A stretch of 64,000 bases of DNA from Endomychus coccineus. Taxonomy: Eukaryota > Arthropoda > Insecta > Coleoptera > Endomychidae. Position 1 is the stretch's first letter. Each line of letters begins with the position of its first letter. Below are positions 20,590-31,047 of the stretch, piece after piece. Below the pieces are notes generated by a model that worked only from the letters and a program-made list of their open reading frames with translations, was not told where the DNA came from and did not search any database. The stretch lies in assembly GCA_958510875.1 (NCBI GenBank), contig OY294067.1:55564039-55628038 (forward strand). Direction: 5' to 3'. The translations under genes and the position numbers were made by a program.

Positions 20590-22495
20590 AATTATATGTA
20601 AACTCTTGAGAAATAGGTCACATTAACACTTCACACTGTATCGTCGTCTTTACGTATGACCATCATCAGAAGACGTTTGAAAACTAATTCATCCACTGAA
20701 AGGCGAGGTTTCTTAAACTAATTATCCTAAGTACTAAGCTTGTCTTTTTCGCATTAATTTCAATTGAAAATGTCTACGTCACAACAACGAAACAGAACAC
20801 GAATAATTGAAATTGTAACACATTAACGTCAAAATATATGAATATGTATCAGAAAACCACTATAGAGCAATTTTTTTTATAGTTGAAGACATCATTTCTC
20901 GGCAATGAAGTTAATAAAAACACAAATTCCTTTGGTCTGGAGTATCTACAAGGTCGAACAGATGTGTTCAAAATTTATGATTCCGATAGGCAGGGCTATA
21001 CCGATGTTACCGATTTGTATCAGCTTTCTACATATACACACTTCAAAATTTTATGAAGAAGTACGTAGAAATTTGCAAGTGTTTAGTAATAATAATTAAA
21101 TATGAATATATTTGACTCAATCAATGATTGTACATCGGTTCTATTATTGAAAGAATTTGCAACACGTTAAATGTGGATCTCCAGAATAGATCTTTAATAA
21201 TAATTGGTTTTTTATCTAGAATATTAACATTTTCATATTCGAATTGATAATTATTTATAATCAAAAGAATGCTTAGTAAGGGCGGTGGAATTTTCATTTT
21301 GAGTCCTATATTAATGACCATATACTCTTTTTTGTAAATATTGTTCAGAGATTCCTATAAAAGTCTCATCGCAATCTAAACAATTCAATTTATATACCAT
21401 GTGGGTATTAACGGTTTTGGATTTGAAAAATATTTACCAACACTGCTAGTAAGTTTATGCGTAACATGTATGTCATATTTTTTAAACATTTCCTAATTCT
21501 CCGAGGTTTTGCGGTATGTATGACAATGTTATAAAATTATTTTCATCACCGTTCATATCATTTGATATAAACGGTGATAACAAAAATTTTATAACATTGC
21601 CATACATACCGGAAACTGGAGAAAATTGATTTAATGATTGAAAAATATAACAAATATTGCGCAAAAGCCTACTAACGGTGCTGTGAATAGTTTTTAAATC
21701 TAAAATCTTTAATACCTAAAGATGCGAAGGGACTGATATAGGAATCTCTAAACAATATTTACAAAAAAAATTTATGACTATGAGTATAGCACTAAAAACA
21801 AAAGCTTAGAAAATTTCACTGCTCTTGCTAAACTTTGTTTTTGATTACTTATAAAAATTTTAATATTTCAGCCGAGGAAACCAATCATTATAACAGACTA
21901 TTCACGTTGAACGTGATGAAAATCTTTTGAATAATTGAACCGATGTACAATCATTGAGTAAAATGTATACAAATTTACTTAATTAAACACAAGCAAATTT
22001 CTACGCACTTCTCTATAATGTTTAAAAGTATGTATATGTGAAAAGCTGATTCAAATCAGTAACATCGGTATATCAAAGACCGACCCATATAGTAGTCATA
22101 CATTTTTCGTAGTCATAAATTTTTAACACATCTGTTTGAAGTTTTAGGTACTTTAGAGCAAAGGAATTTGGTGCCAGACTCATTCACCTCGTTGCCGAGA
22201 AATGATGTCTTTAACTATAGGAAAATTGCTTTGTAGTGGTTTTCTAATGAATATTCATATATTTTGGAAGTTAATGTGATACAATTTCAATTATCCGTGT
22301 TTTGTTCCGTTCTTATGGCCTAGACACATTTTAATTGAAATTAAAGCGATGGAGACAAGCAATTAGTTTGAGAAATTTCGCAGTTTTCGTCTTCCAATAA
22401 TGGTCGTGAGACCGAAACGTGCTTAAAGACGACAATATAGTAGACACAAGTGTTAATGTGAAATATTTCTCAAGAATTTATATGTGATAAAGTTA
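20590..22495. mobile_element. Inverted dimer of PLE-C (1.9-kb palindrome)
   Basis: The outer ends are CTTGAGAAATAGGTCACATTA (about 20607) and the inverse TTAATGTGAAATATTTCTCAAG (about 22452-22473). The arms stay complementary inward (ACCACTATAGAGCAATTTTT, GAAATGATGTCTTTAACTATA, ACTCAATCAATGATTGTACA) to a centre near 21560 (ATCACCGTT...AACGGTGAT; TCATATCATTTGATATAAAC). Each arm is the 3' half of one PLE: the GIY-YIG region near the centre and the tail outside. The - strand frame 21321-21121 shows ENVNILDKKP, equivalent to the PLE-C endonuclease at 62.3 kb. Tails match 61690-61800. Confidence 0.82.
22395..22432 (+). ncRNA. Degraded hammerhead-like motif of PLE-C
   Basis: TGGTCGTGAGACCGAAACG keeps the stem-II hairpin (GGTC-GTGA-GACC) and GAAAC. 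The CTGATGA core has mutated to CCAATAA. The opposite arm (about 20655-20672) keeps CTGATGATGG but lost the GAAA side. It is a pair of complementary decays. Confidence 0.35.
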
Positions 22496-23880
22496 TCAAT
22501 AAGAATAACTTACATTAATGTAATCCTGCAAGACGCTCGCTATTTTCTGGTACAATGTTTGATAAGAACTGCACGAATACTTTAAAAAAGTACATCAAAC
22601 TACGATATGAGTCGCCAGTGGCTAAGAATAGTAACATGATTTCTAGACGACCCTTGGACTTAATGACACTCCCTTCAGTTCGTATTTTGTTTTGCTATTG
22701 CTGGTACAATTAGGTTTAGCATGTTCTCGAAATCACTATTAGACATTCTGAAAAAGTTTTTGAAACTCGACCGCAATTCACAGTTTAATAATTTCAATAA
22801 AATCTTTCCTTTTCTTAATGTGGGCCTTACCCAAAAACCAGGAGGAAGAGCTTTACGGCTATTTAGAAAACAGCAAGTAACTGCCTCTTCGCCATATTTG
22901 GTTCACATCTAACAGTCAACTTTCCGGACAATACAACTGACATACGACCTGGCCTTTAAGTGTGGACTACAGTTCGTGTTTTGTGATTCAACGGAAATGT
23001 TCGTCTTTTCTTTCCAAAGGACAGTTTTCTTTTGTATGTTAGTGTTCGTTTGGTGTAGACCTGACATTTAGAATTTTTTCTTGATAAGTGACTTATCTTT
23101 TTATTTGTGCTTTTGTTTGTGTGAACTCCGGATGCGTTATATAACAATTATTTCACTAAATATGTTTTACTGCTCGTTATAGATCATTTCTGCATGACTA
23201 CATTCAGCGTTAGCTTTCTACTCTCGCAGTTTCCCAAGGCAGCTGTAAAATCCGCACGGCGTCTGCGAAGTTCGAATTGGCGTTACCTAATCCACTGTGA
23301 ATTGTGGCTCATTATAACGATCACTGGTTTATAGCCCCGGTGGAAACTTCACCTAATACTGCGGGTGTTAGGTGTACGTAGGTCGTTAATTATCATTAAT
23401 GTCTAACGCTTAGGTCAACGGGAATAATATGCTAATATAAAGTAATAAAGACAAAAGATGTCACAAAAGCTCAGAGAATGTGAGCAATTCTTTATCAGCA
23501 TCACCGTATACTGCGTACGATGACTTTTTAATAAGGAATTTGAAGCTGTTATGTTTGTTTTATGATGCATTACCGTGACGAAATTAATGTATGCGGTGCT
23601 TTTAAATTAGGAATATGGTTCAGATATATTATACTCAGTAACGATGTTATAAAGTACGTTCATTTAGAAAAACGGGTGCCGTGAATCTTGATATTTTCTG
23701 GTATGCCTCTGCAAGGTAATTTCCATTTAAACCTTGATTCGGTCAAATACAAACTAACAAGAAATTCTGGTTAGTCCTGGAAATTATTTTCGGACACTTA
23801 TTTACTTGACATTTGCACAAACATGGATGCTATTAACTATTCACAATTTGCAGTTGGGAGGAATTCCAAATTTGGGTATT
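22496..23880. other. No gene seen
   Basis: Mixed composition. A GC-richer patch at about 23215-23400 contains AAGTTCGAATTGG, reminiscent of a tRNA B box, but no cloverleaf can be drawn. The frames at 22721-22912 and 22956-23147 have no family resemblance. Confidence 0.3.
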
Positions 23881-23881
23881 G

Positions 23882-24119
23882 CTATGTAATTTTCCTTTGT
23901 ATTGTATATCTCAATCTTAATTCCATAACTAACCCGTACTGCTCAGGGAGGGTGGTTCGCGAACTTCAAAATACACTGTACTGTGTCTTGGAGTTCAATA
24001 TAAATTACCGTAAAAGATCATAGGGGCGCCAGTCCGTTTTGTATTATTAATTTTTTTTAATTACTCTCAACTATGCTTGAATAAACGGACAAATAAGATA
24101 AAAGGTTATAATAGGTGAG
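23882..24119. repeat. Left arm of a 240-bp inverted repeat (partner 27589-27829)
   Basis: GCTATGTAATTTTCCTTTGT through GGGGCGCCAGTCCGTTTTGT to TTATAATAGGTGAG is inverted at 27589-27829 with scattered differences. The arms enclose about 3.5 kb that holds a MITE, a palindrome and a solo LTR. They may be terminal repeats of a larger element or two copies of one element's end. Confidence 0.72.
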
Positions 24120-24356
24120 TAAAACTGTTATTTCTTCTAACTCTCTATCTCTATTCCTGGCTTTGTAAACCCTTGTCCTTGGTTTTGAAAAAGAACCGTA
24201 ATTAACTAGGTTTTGCTGCAATCTAGTGAACATATCCCGAAACGGTTGTCTCCTTTCAGGGTATCGGTCAAAGTAAATATTGCTGGCAGTCTGTGCATCT
24301 TCATGTGATTCCCAATAACACTTTAGTATATCATATTTTTCGTAATTTTCATACAT
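24057..24356 (-). CDS. Small DUF4817-like helix-turn-helix protein
   Basis: A 99-residue frame starts with MYENYEKYDILKCYWESHED. The pattern Y.....A....Y..RYPERR.P....F.RL...L...GSF.K.R (residues about 15-60) is that of the DUF4817 helix-turn-helix domain, found at the N-terminus of many transposon-like insect proteins. After residue 62 it becomes basic (RNRDRELEE) and then low-information. The C-terminal third lies in the inverted-repeat arm. A catalytic domain is absent, so it is either an orphaned DNA-binding N-terminus of a transposon protein or a degenerate copy. The function as a DNA-binding HTH is inferred. Confidence 0.6.
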   Translation of the reverse strand: MYENYEKYDILKCYWESHEDAQTASNIYFDRYPERRQPFRDMFTRLQQNLVNYGSFSKPRTRVYKARNRDRELEEITVLLTYYNLLSYLSVYSSIVESN

Positions 24357-24645
24357 TTTGAATTAACAGGAAGATAAAAATATTGTCGTAAGTTCAAAAC
24401 TCAGTTCAAAGAAGCACACTAAACTTGTAAAGTAAACTGCAATTATTAATAATTGTTTGACAGTACGCATAGACTGTAGTTGCTAAGGTATTTTGTTTCT
24501 AATTCAGGCATGGCAACCCAGATTTTGATTATTCATCTAAAATAAGTCGAAAACAGCCACAAAATAAATGTTTTGAAAGAGAAGTAGCAACTATTATATA
24601 TATTTGAAAAGAGAATTTTATTTCAAACACGAATATGTAAAAATA

Positions 24646-24996
24646 TACAGGATGGTCCATAAGAAAAAATACAAGTTTATGTCATAACTTCAAAACCATA
24701 TTTTTCAATAGAAAACAAGGAACATTAGATTAGATTCCTTTCAAAAAAGTGTCTCAAGAATGTTTTCACAGAAATCAGAAATATTGATAAATAAACAAGT
24801 TACGGGGGTGGGTCAGAAATGCACAAAATTGAAAAACACCTTGTATCTTTTGAGCAAGTTAAGATATAAAAGTGCGGATTTCGGCATTCATTTTCTCTCA
24901 AAAATCGACCTCGTAACATGTAGGCTAGTTTTTCTCTATCTTCTCTAGAAATTGGTGTTTCCTATATCAAAAGTGTCCAATTTGGACCACTCTGTA
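24646..24996. mobile_element. MITE with TACAGGATGGTCC termini
   Basis: The left end TACAGGATGGTCCATAAG and the inverse right end TTTGGACCACTCTGTA share a terminal repeat of about 13 bp. If the outer TA on each side is the target duplication, the element is 24648-24994. Size (about 350 bp), no ORF with known motifs and TA target are as expected for a Tc1/mariner-type MITE. The 24760-24948 frame is within it and not supported. Confidence 0.6.
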
Positions 24997-26607
24997 CATA
25001 AGAGTAATCGATACAACAAGAATAAACCTAATAATACTCCTAAAATCTACAATATTGAACCGTAGGTAATTTAAATTAGTTCAGATAATTATCTTATTTC
25101 TTGCACTCTGACTGATTCCTAGGTTATGAAAGAAAATTCATTTTATAAGAATTATGACTTTTGAAAAATATAGGGCAGGTTATCAAATAGAGTGAAACAA
25201 AAATTAATTACATATAATTACCTTTTATAACGAAAAAGGGTATCCAAAATTAAGAACAATGTGATTTTGGGCCTCTGTTCGCTGTCATAGAAACACGTGT
25301 AGGTCCAATTATCCCAATGTAATAGTCTACTGCTTGCCAAACCAGTAAAATTATAAATTCCAAAACAAAGAAACAGCATTTACTATCTTGGGAGAATAAA
25401 TCCCTCTAATAAGATTCCAGTTATGAAACTGGTATTCCTCTACCCAAATAACTTACAACGAGTAACTTCTACGAACCACCGTTCTAATACCCTGCCCTCC
25501 TTTCTCTTCTGCTTGTTACATCCCCAAAAAAAACCTAAAAGCCAATTTCCGTTTCTTCAATCATACTCTAAACTATAACTTTCATTGTAATAAATGGTTG
25601 CATGGGAACTAACCAAGTAGTGATAATGATAATGCGTTCGACCTACTTCACGATAGTCGTTATATAAGATGAAACATAGTGTGGCAATCTTCAATGGGTG
25701 ACTTCGATTAGTCGTATCGAGTAATACGATATACGGACAGTTTTAAACTCATCTATGACCAGGACACCAAAAGAATTCCTGAGTAATTTTATTTCAGAAG
25801 AGGGGTGGTGTGATGTCCTGGATTGAAAATTATCTAAATGTCATGACGTTATAGGTTAGTTCAAAACTGTCCGTATATCGTATTACTCGATACGACTAGT
25901 CGAATTCGTCCATTGAAGATTGACACACTATACCACACATCTTATTATAACGACTATCGTGTAGGTAGAACGCATTATCACTTGGTTAGTTCCCATGAAA
26001 CCATTTATGACAGTGGGAAGTTATAGTGTAGAGTATGATGGAAGAAACGGAAATTAGTTTTTAGAGTTTCTTGGGGATGTAACTAACAGAAGAGAAAGGA
26101 GGGCAGAGTGTTAGAACGGAGGGTCCTGGTGGATACTCGTTGTAAGTCACTTGGGTAGAAGAATATACTAGTTTAATAACTGGAACCTTATTAGAGGGAT
26201 TAATTCTCCCAATATATTAAATGCTGTTTCTTTGTTTGGGAATTTATGATTTCACTGGTTTGGTAAGCAGACAGCAGACCCTTAAATTGGAATAATTGAA
26301 TCTACACGTGTTCCTAGGACACCGAACAGAAGCCCAAAATCACATTTTTCTTAACTTTGGAAACCCTGTTTCGTTATAAAAGGTATATATAACTAATTTT
26401 TGTTTCACTCTATTTGATAGCTTGCCCTATATTTTTCACAAGTCATAATTCTTATAAAATGAATTTTCTTTCATAACCTAGGAATCAGTCAGGGTGCAAG
26501 AAATAAGATAATTATCTGAACTAATTTAAATTACCTACGGTTCAATATTGTGGATGTTAGGAGTCTTATCAGGTTTATTCTTGTTGTATCGATTATTCTT
26601 ATGTACA
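24993..26607. mobile_element. 1.6-kb near-perfect palindrome (foldback/hairpin element)
   Basis: Arms of roughly 750 bp (about 24997-25752 and 25858-26603) are inverted copies: for example CATAAGAGTAATCGATACAA mirrors TTGTATCGATTATTCTTATG, AGTCGTATCGAGTAATACGA mirrors TCGTATTACTCGATACGACT, and GGGAACTAACCAAGT mirrors ACTTGGTTAGTTCCC. A loop of about 100 bp is unpaired (around GATGTCCTGGATTG). TA abuts both ends. No coding frame is seen in the arms. Differences are scattered, with small indels, so the arms have diverged since formation. Confidence 0.85.
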
Positions 26608-27044
26608 ATGTATGTGTATAATATTTATACAAGGGTATGCCATTTCCAAGAGAACTAGAAATAACTATACTTATGAATTGCTTAATAACGGGTTAGGTTA
26701 GTTACCATGTAAGGAACAGTTCTGCTTATGTTTGTATATTAAGTTTAGGGTTTACCCTTCCTGTTTTTTTCATTGGACATCAGATATTCTGGAAGTTTTG
26801 GAAATACTACTTATCCAACATGGAAATTCTAACAAGTATTATGCATTATCAACTAGGTTGAACTGTGTTGAACATATACCATCCAGGGATCTAGATATAG
26901 CTTATAACCGAGAGTTAAACTAGGTAACATGTTATATACATTGTTTTAATTGAGGTTCTAATGTTAACAAGTCGACTTGGTAAGAACATCTAGAGATAAG
27001 TTTTGAAGTTGATTTAACTTGTAAAATAACCAAACCCAAAATAG

Positions 27045-27512
27045 TGTAGTATAGGAATCTTCCATCCCTATACGAGTTTACCTAGAATCCCCGAATAGAC
27101 CTTAATTATATTAATTATTATGTAAGTATATGTTTAGATCTCGGATCTGGGTTACCAAGCAATATGTTAATATATTACATAACGGCTAACCTAGATACCT
27201 TGAATCGTAGATTAGTTTAGTAGAACATTAAACAATAAACAGTGACATAACATGTATATATAGTAATGTGGAGCATATCAGAACATATAGTAGTATACAG
27301 TATATTCATTGTCCACGCATCTGACAGTATAGTCAATGTACCTGCCTAAGTTGTAATTCTGAGAGTAAGGCATTAAGCCATAATGGCGCCGAGCTCTACC
27401 TTAAGTAAAGTGACTCTTTTTTATAAGTGATGTGTTTCCTTCCCCTATACCTCTACCAGGACCACGGGACAGTTTAGGGCAAACCGCCCAATCAAAGAGC
27501 TGATCCCCCACA
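27045..27512 (+). repeat. Solo LTR, copy 1, TSD ATAG
   Basis: It starts TGTAGTATAGGAATCTTCCA and ends GAGCTGATCCCCCACA, with TG...CA borders, and is flanked by ATAG on both sides. It matches 29934-30370 in the same orientation: TATACGAG near the start, GGCATTAAGCCATAATGGCG near the end, and GGGCAAACCG. Orientation (+) assumes transcription from the TG to the CA end. No internal region adjoins, hence a solo LTR. A 4-bp TSD would suit Ty3/gypsy-type integrases; BEL and copia usually give 5. Confidence 0.78.
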
Positions 27513-27588
27513 ATAGTTACATTTTGCTGTCAGGAATATTTTTCTGTTAATCCTTCACGTTATTTTGTTACTGTAGTGTTTCAATTGC

Positions 27589-27829
27589 TCACCTATTACA
27601 ACCTTTTATTTTATTTGTCCGTTTGTCCAAGCATAGTTGAGAGTAATTGAATAAAATTAATAATACAAAACGAACTGGCGCCCCTATTATATTTTATGGT
27701 AATTCATATTGAACTCCAAGAATCCGTACAGTGTATTTTGAAGTTTTCGAACCACCCCTCCTGAGCAGCACGGGTTAGTTATGAAATTAAGATCGAGATA
27801 TACGATACAAAGAAAAATTACATAACAAA
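27589..27829. repeat. Right arm of the 240-bp inverted repeat (partner 23882-24119)
   Basis: Starts CTCACCTATTACAACCTTTT and ends at TTGTATCGT-like sequence in inverse order. It also contains TGGCGCCCCTAT and CTCCTGAGCAGCACGGG. It lacks the DUF4817-like frame on the inner side. The frame 27911-27687 (-) is a translation of the repeat itself. Confidence 0.7.
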
Positions 27830-28066
27830 ATAAATGAAAGTGATGCACAACTTCTATTGCAATAATAATAATATTTTCTTGGTTTGTTTGTTTGGCCTTG
27901 TCTGTTGACATTTAACTACATATATTTCGTAACAATCTAATCCTGAGATAAAGTGTAGCATAGTGAAGCGAGCGTACGTTTCAATAGAAATGGAGGGAAT
28001 AAACATACTTCACACCAAGTGATCTTTCATGGTCACTAACTCACAAAGGAGATCATAATAATATTA

Positions 28067-28250
28067 TACAGGGTACGGCATTAGTGTGTCGAATTCTATA
28101 TATCCATTATTATAGGAGATATCAGATGAAGTTATCTACAAAAATTGTAGGCATGTGTGAATTTCACATTTTAAAATTTTTGTATTTACAGATTCTTCCA
28201 TAATACCAGACTGAACCATACATAAATTTTCTTAAATGATACACCCTATA
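28067..28250. mobile_element. Short MITE-like unit with TACAGGGT ends
   Basis: TACAGGGTACGGCATTA at the left and ATGATACACCCTATA at the right are imperfect inverses (TACAGGGT/ACCCTATA). About 184 bp, no ORF. It resembles the TACAGGRTGGTCC unit at 24646 only at the extreme end. Confidence 0.45.
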
Positions 28251-28469
28251 TGTTTGGATTAGGCTCATCTCCCCCATACTTCTAATATAACAACTTGACA
28301 TTAACGTTCTGAACACATACATTTTTAACATTGGTTAAGTTTTATGGCAAACTGTAGAATGAAACTGTGTTCCTGGTGTTGAAGAAGAAATATCGAGGTG
28401 GCATAAACATAAAATAAAGTTTAACTCCTAAGAAAAGTTTGATTGATTGTAAGTATAAATCATGGAGTT

Positions 28470-28805
28470 GTAAAACACATAAGTTGTCAATTCTAAAGAT
28501 CTTTCAATTGCATAGAGTATAATTTGTCGTATTTCCAAGTTTTCAGCTGAGCACGGATAACCGCCAGTAAATAATATTTCACAATGATTCATTCCATTGG
28601 CAGAAATGTTCGAGAGCGAGAAATTGTGCTAACGATAGTAGTAAAAGAAGGTTATTCATTCGCATATATACAATTGAAGTCCTAGTTTCGACCCTTGTGA
28701 AACACATATGTCGTCAATTCGAATAAACTTTCGTTGTAATGACATATAATATAATTTGACTCTCCATCTATTTCTAATCATTTGAAATATATTTTATGTT
28801 CCTCC
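28470..28805. repeat. Two further copies of the 3105-3205 repeat
   Basis: Copy at 28470-28600: CACATAAGTTGTCAATTC, CTTTCAATTGCATAGA, TTTGTCGTATTTCC. Copy at 28700-28805: ACACATATGTCGTCAATTCG, AATAAACTTTCG, ATTTCTAATCATTTGAAATA. They are tandem or nearly so, about 230 bp apart. The family is unknown. Confidence 0.42.
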
Positions 28806-29483
28806 GGGTAACAAGTGGTAAAAGTAATAACTATTTGAAATAACGAATAACTCAAAAAAAATTAAGTATGAGATTTAGAATACAACTTTTTTGGTTGTAA
28901 TTATACCGACTAGGTAAATGCTTAGTTAACTTCTGTTTTCCGATTTAAATTATAAATCTGACTGTATTCCGAGGGTGAATAAACATCAATTAGATTTTTG
29001 TCAATTTGATTCATCTCCATACGAGTATTTGGTTGTCATGGTAATAATTCGATAAGCAAATACATGAAAAAATCGAGGGAGCTTGCTGTGAAGGATTTGT
29101 TCTATGTATTTGCTTTAAGAATTATTAACAAATGGTGAGTAAATACCAGTGTATCGAAAATCGGTTCATCCAAATAAATAATTCAGCTTTTGTGTATTTT
29201 ATAGAAATGCATGAAGGCTCAAAATTATTTCTTTATTCCCAACAGAACTAAATAATTGATTTTTTCCGATGATTATTTTCAATCGTCTTGAGGGTTCCTC
29301 AATCCATTCAACCGTGATATATTAGACTATAAGTTCAATATTGAATCAAATAGTTTATTCAAAACTTGGATCAATTCTATGGAAGTATACGGAGTAAGAA
29401 ATTCTTATACAAGAAGTAAGTTGGTTTGATAAAGCCTAGAAATAAGTTATTTTAGTGATAAAGGGACCTGTCTGAAAAAGAAA
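28806..29483. other. No gene seen
   Basis: AT-rich spacer, no recognised motif. Confidence 0.3.
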
Positions 29484-29636
29484 TGGTACAGAAAGTGACT
29501 TGAACATCCCAATAACCATTGACTCCTCGAGTATAGTATTTTGTATTGGGATGACCTTTCGCATTCAAACTGTCTTCCTGTAGTGCCAGCAGTTTCCTTT
29601 CCATTCCAGAATCCGGATAGTAATCCGGAAAGATAC
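29484..29636 (-). CDS. Orphan exon candidate, unknown protein
   Basis: The - strand after CACATTTGTAG (possible acceptor, exon from about 29636) reads IFPDYYPDSGMERKLL, then ALQEDSLNAKGHPN, then TKYYTRGVNGYWDVQ. The mix of residues and the locally richer GC content look more like real protein than the surrounding frames. I do not recognise the family. No canonical donor follows directly (CAA/GTCACT is the nearest GT), and the frame then runs to a stop near 29462. It could be an exon of a host gene in this strand, or a decayed fragment. The alternative - strand frame (29656-29447) starting MNQHICRYLSG is its shadow. Confidence 0.35.
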
Positions 29637-29933
29637 CTACAAATGTGTTGATTCACGCGAACGTTCTTCGCTTATCTGAACGTATGAGAACTCCCCAGTA
29701 TCCATAAATAAAACCAATGAGCTATTGAATATGCTTTATAGGATAGATAACATTCATCCTATTCGAAATGTCTCATTCAAATTACGAGATGCCATATCAC
29801 CCTATAGTTTTAAACTATATCATATTTTATTGTTCATCTTATCGGCAAATATAACGTTCAACCCAAACGCATTACTTGGTTTGTAAAACAATTAAATTGT
29901 GCATAACATGTGAGAAGTATTCACTATTAAAGT

Positions 29934-30370
29934 TGTAGTATAGGAATCTTCCATCCCTATACGAGATCACCTAAAATACCTAAATTAGCGGATACAACCT
30001 TATTTCTATTATTAAATACATATATTCCATATGTTTGTAAATGCATACGGAATACACAAACAAATGTTCAGTGTTATGATTACCTTGTAATAATATAAAC
30101 ATATTGTTTTGTATAAGCTGTACAACAAGGGATCCTGACATCACGAGCGTGGGAACCTTGTATCCAAGGTGGATATCGAGAAGTGATGTATATATTGTTA
30201 TAAGTAGAGTAATTGTGTGGAGTACGACATTAAGTCATAATGACGTCGCTCTCCAAGATCAGTAAATACAAACCCTTTTTGTAACGTGAGTGTTTCAATA
30301 CCTGAGCCCAAAGGACCACCGATCAGCTTATGGGCAAACCGTCGCCAGTCGTTAAGAGCTGATCCCCACA
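29934..30370 (+). repeat. Solo LTR, copy 2, TSD AAGT
   Basis: TGTAGTATAGGAATCTTCCA to GAGCTGATCCCCACA, flanked by AAGT on both sides (29930-29933 and 30371-30374). Same family and orientation as 27045-27512, but a different target duplication, so it is an independent insertion. The frames at 30286-30594 (+) and 30198-30383 (-) lie in or run out of this LTR and are not genes. Confidence 0.8.
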
Positions 30371-31045
30371 AAGTAATCTTCATCTTATTGTGTCGAACAT
30401 CTCAGAAAATTGCTAATAATAATTGTATTTCAAATATTGCGATCCTTGAATTCGTTTCATCGCAATATAGCCGATTGAGACATTTTGATGATTCAAAGCA
30501 TATATTTGCATTCTTCATTTATGTTAATTTTATGTTATATCTTTCTCGGCTCTCTAGAGAAATTGAATACGTAAGTAGATCTCATTTCTCGTGATATTAA
30601 TTTATATTATATATTCAAATTATGCCTCTAATTATATCAATTCATCTAAAAATGTTTCACATCAGTATGGAGATAACATAGTTAACTATAGCACCACAAT
30701 ATGACGGTAATATAATAACATTAATGCTTGTTTTTGACCAATTTGAAAGAAATGGAAGGACATTAGTTCTTATCATCTAGCCGAGTGAAATATTTCCCTC
30801 AATTCTGATGAAAACATGTTCAAGAATTGATTATTTGTAAAATCATCGACCTGATTGATAGAATCTCGAAGAATAAGGTAGGTGTGGGGCAAATTTAGAA
30901 AAATAACATTCATATCAGAAATAACTATGCATCTATCTTGTCATCCATTTTCAGTCCTAAACAGTCGCCATCTGGGGCGTAGCAAGTCAAAACATGGCCC
31001 TGGTGCAGGACCACTGCGGCCTCCATCATGTTGTGACACGTTGAC
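30371..31045. other. No gene seen
   Basis: AT-rich to about 30930. A GC-richer part at 30950-31140 borders the piggyBac-like element and yields frames on both strands that I cannot assign. Confidence 0.3.
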
Positions 31046-31047
31046 TG

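Noticed and set aside
23215..23300. tRNA-like B box (AAGTTCGAATTGG)
   Set aside because: No acceptor stem, D arm or anticodon arm can be drawn; possibly chance or a very old SINE.
30286..30594. 102-codon + strand frame
   Set aside because: It starts inside the solo LTR at 29934-30370 and runs out into AT-rich flank; no domain.
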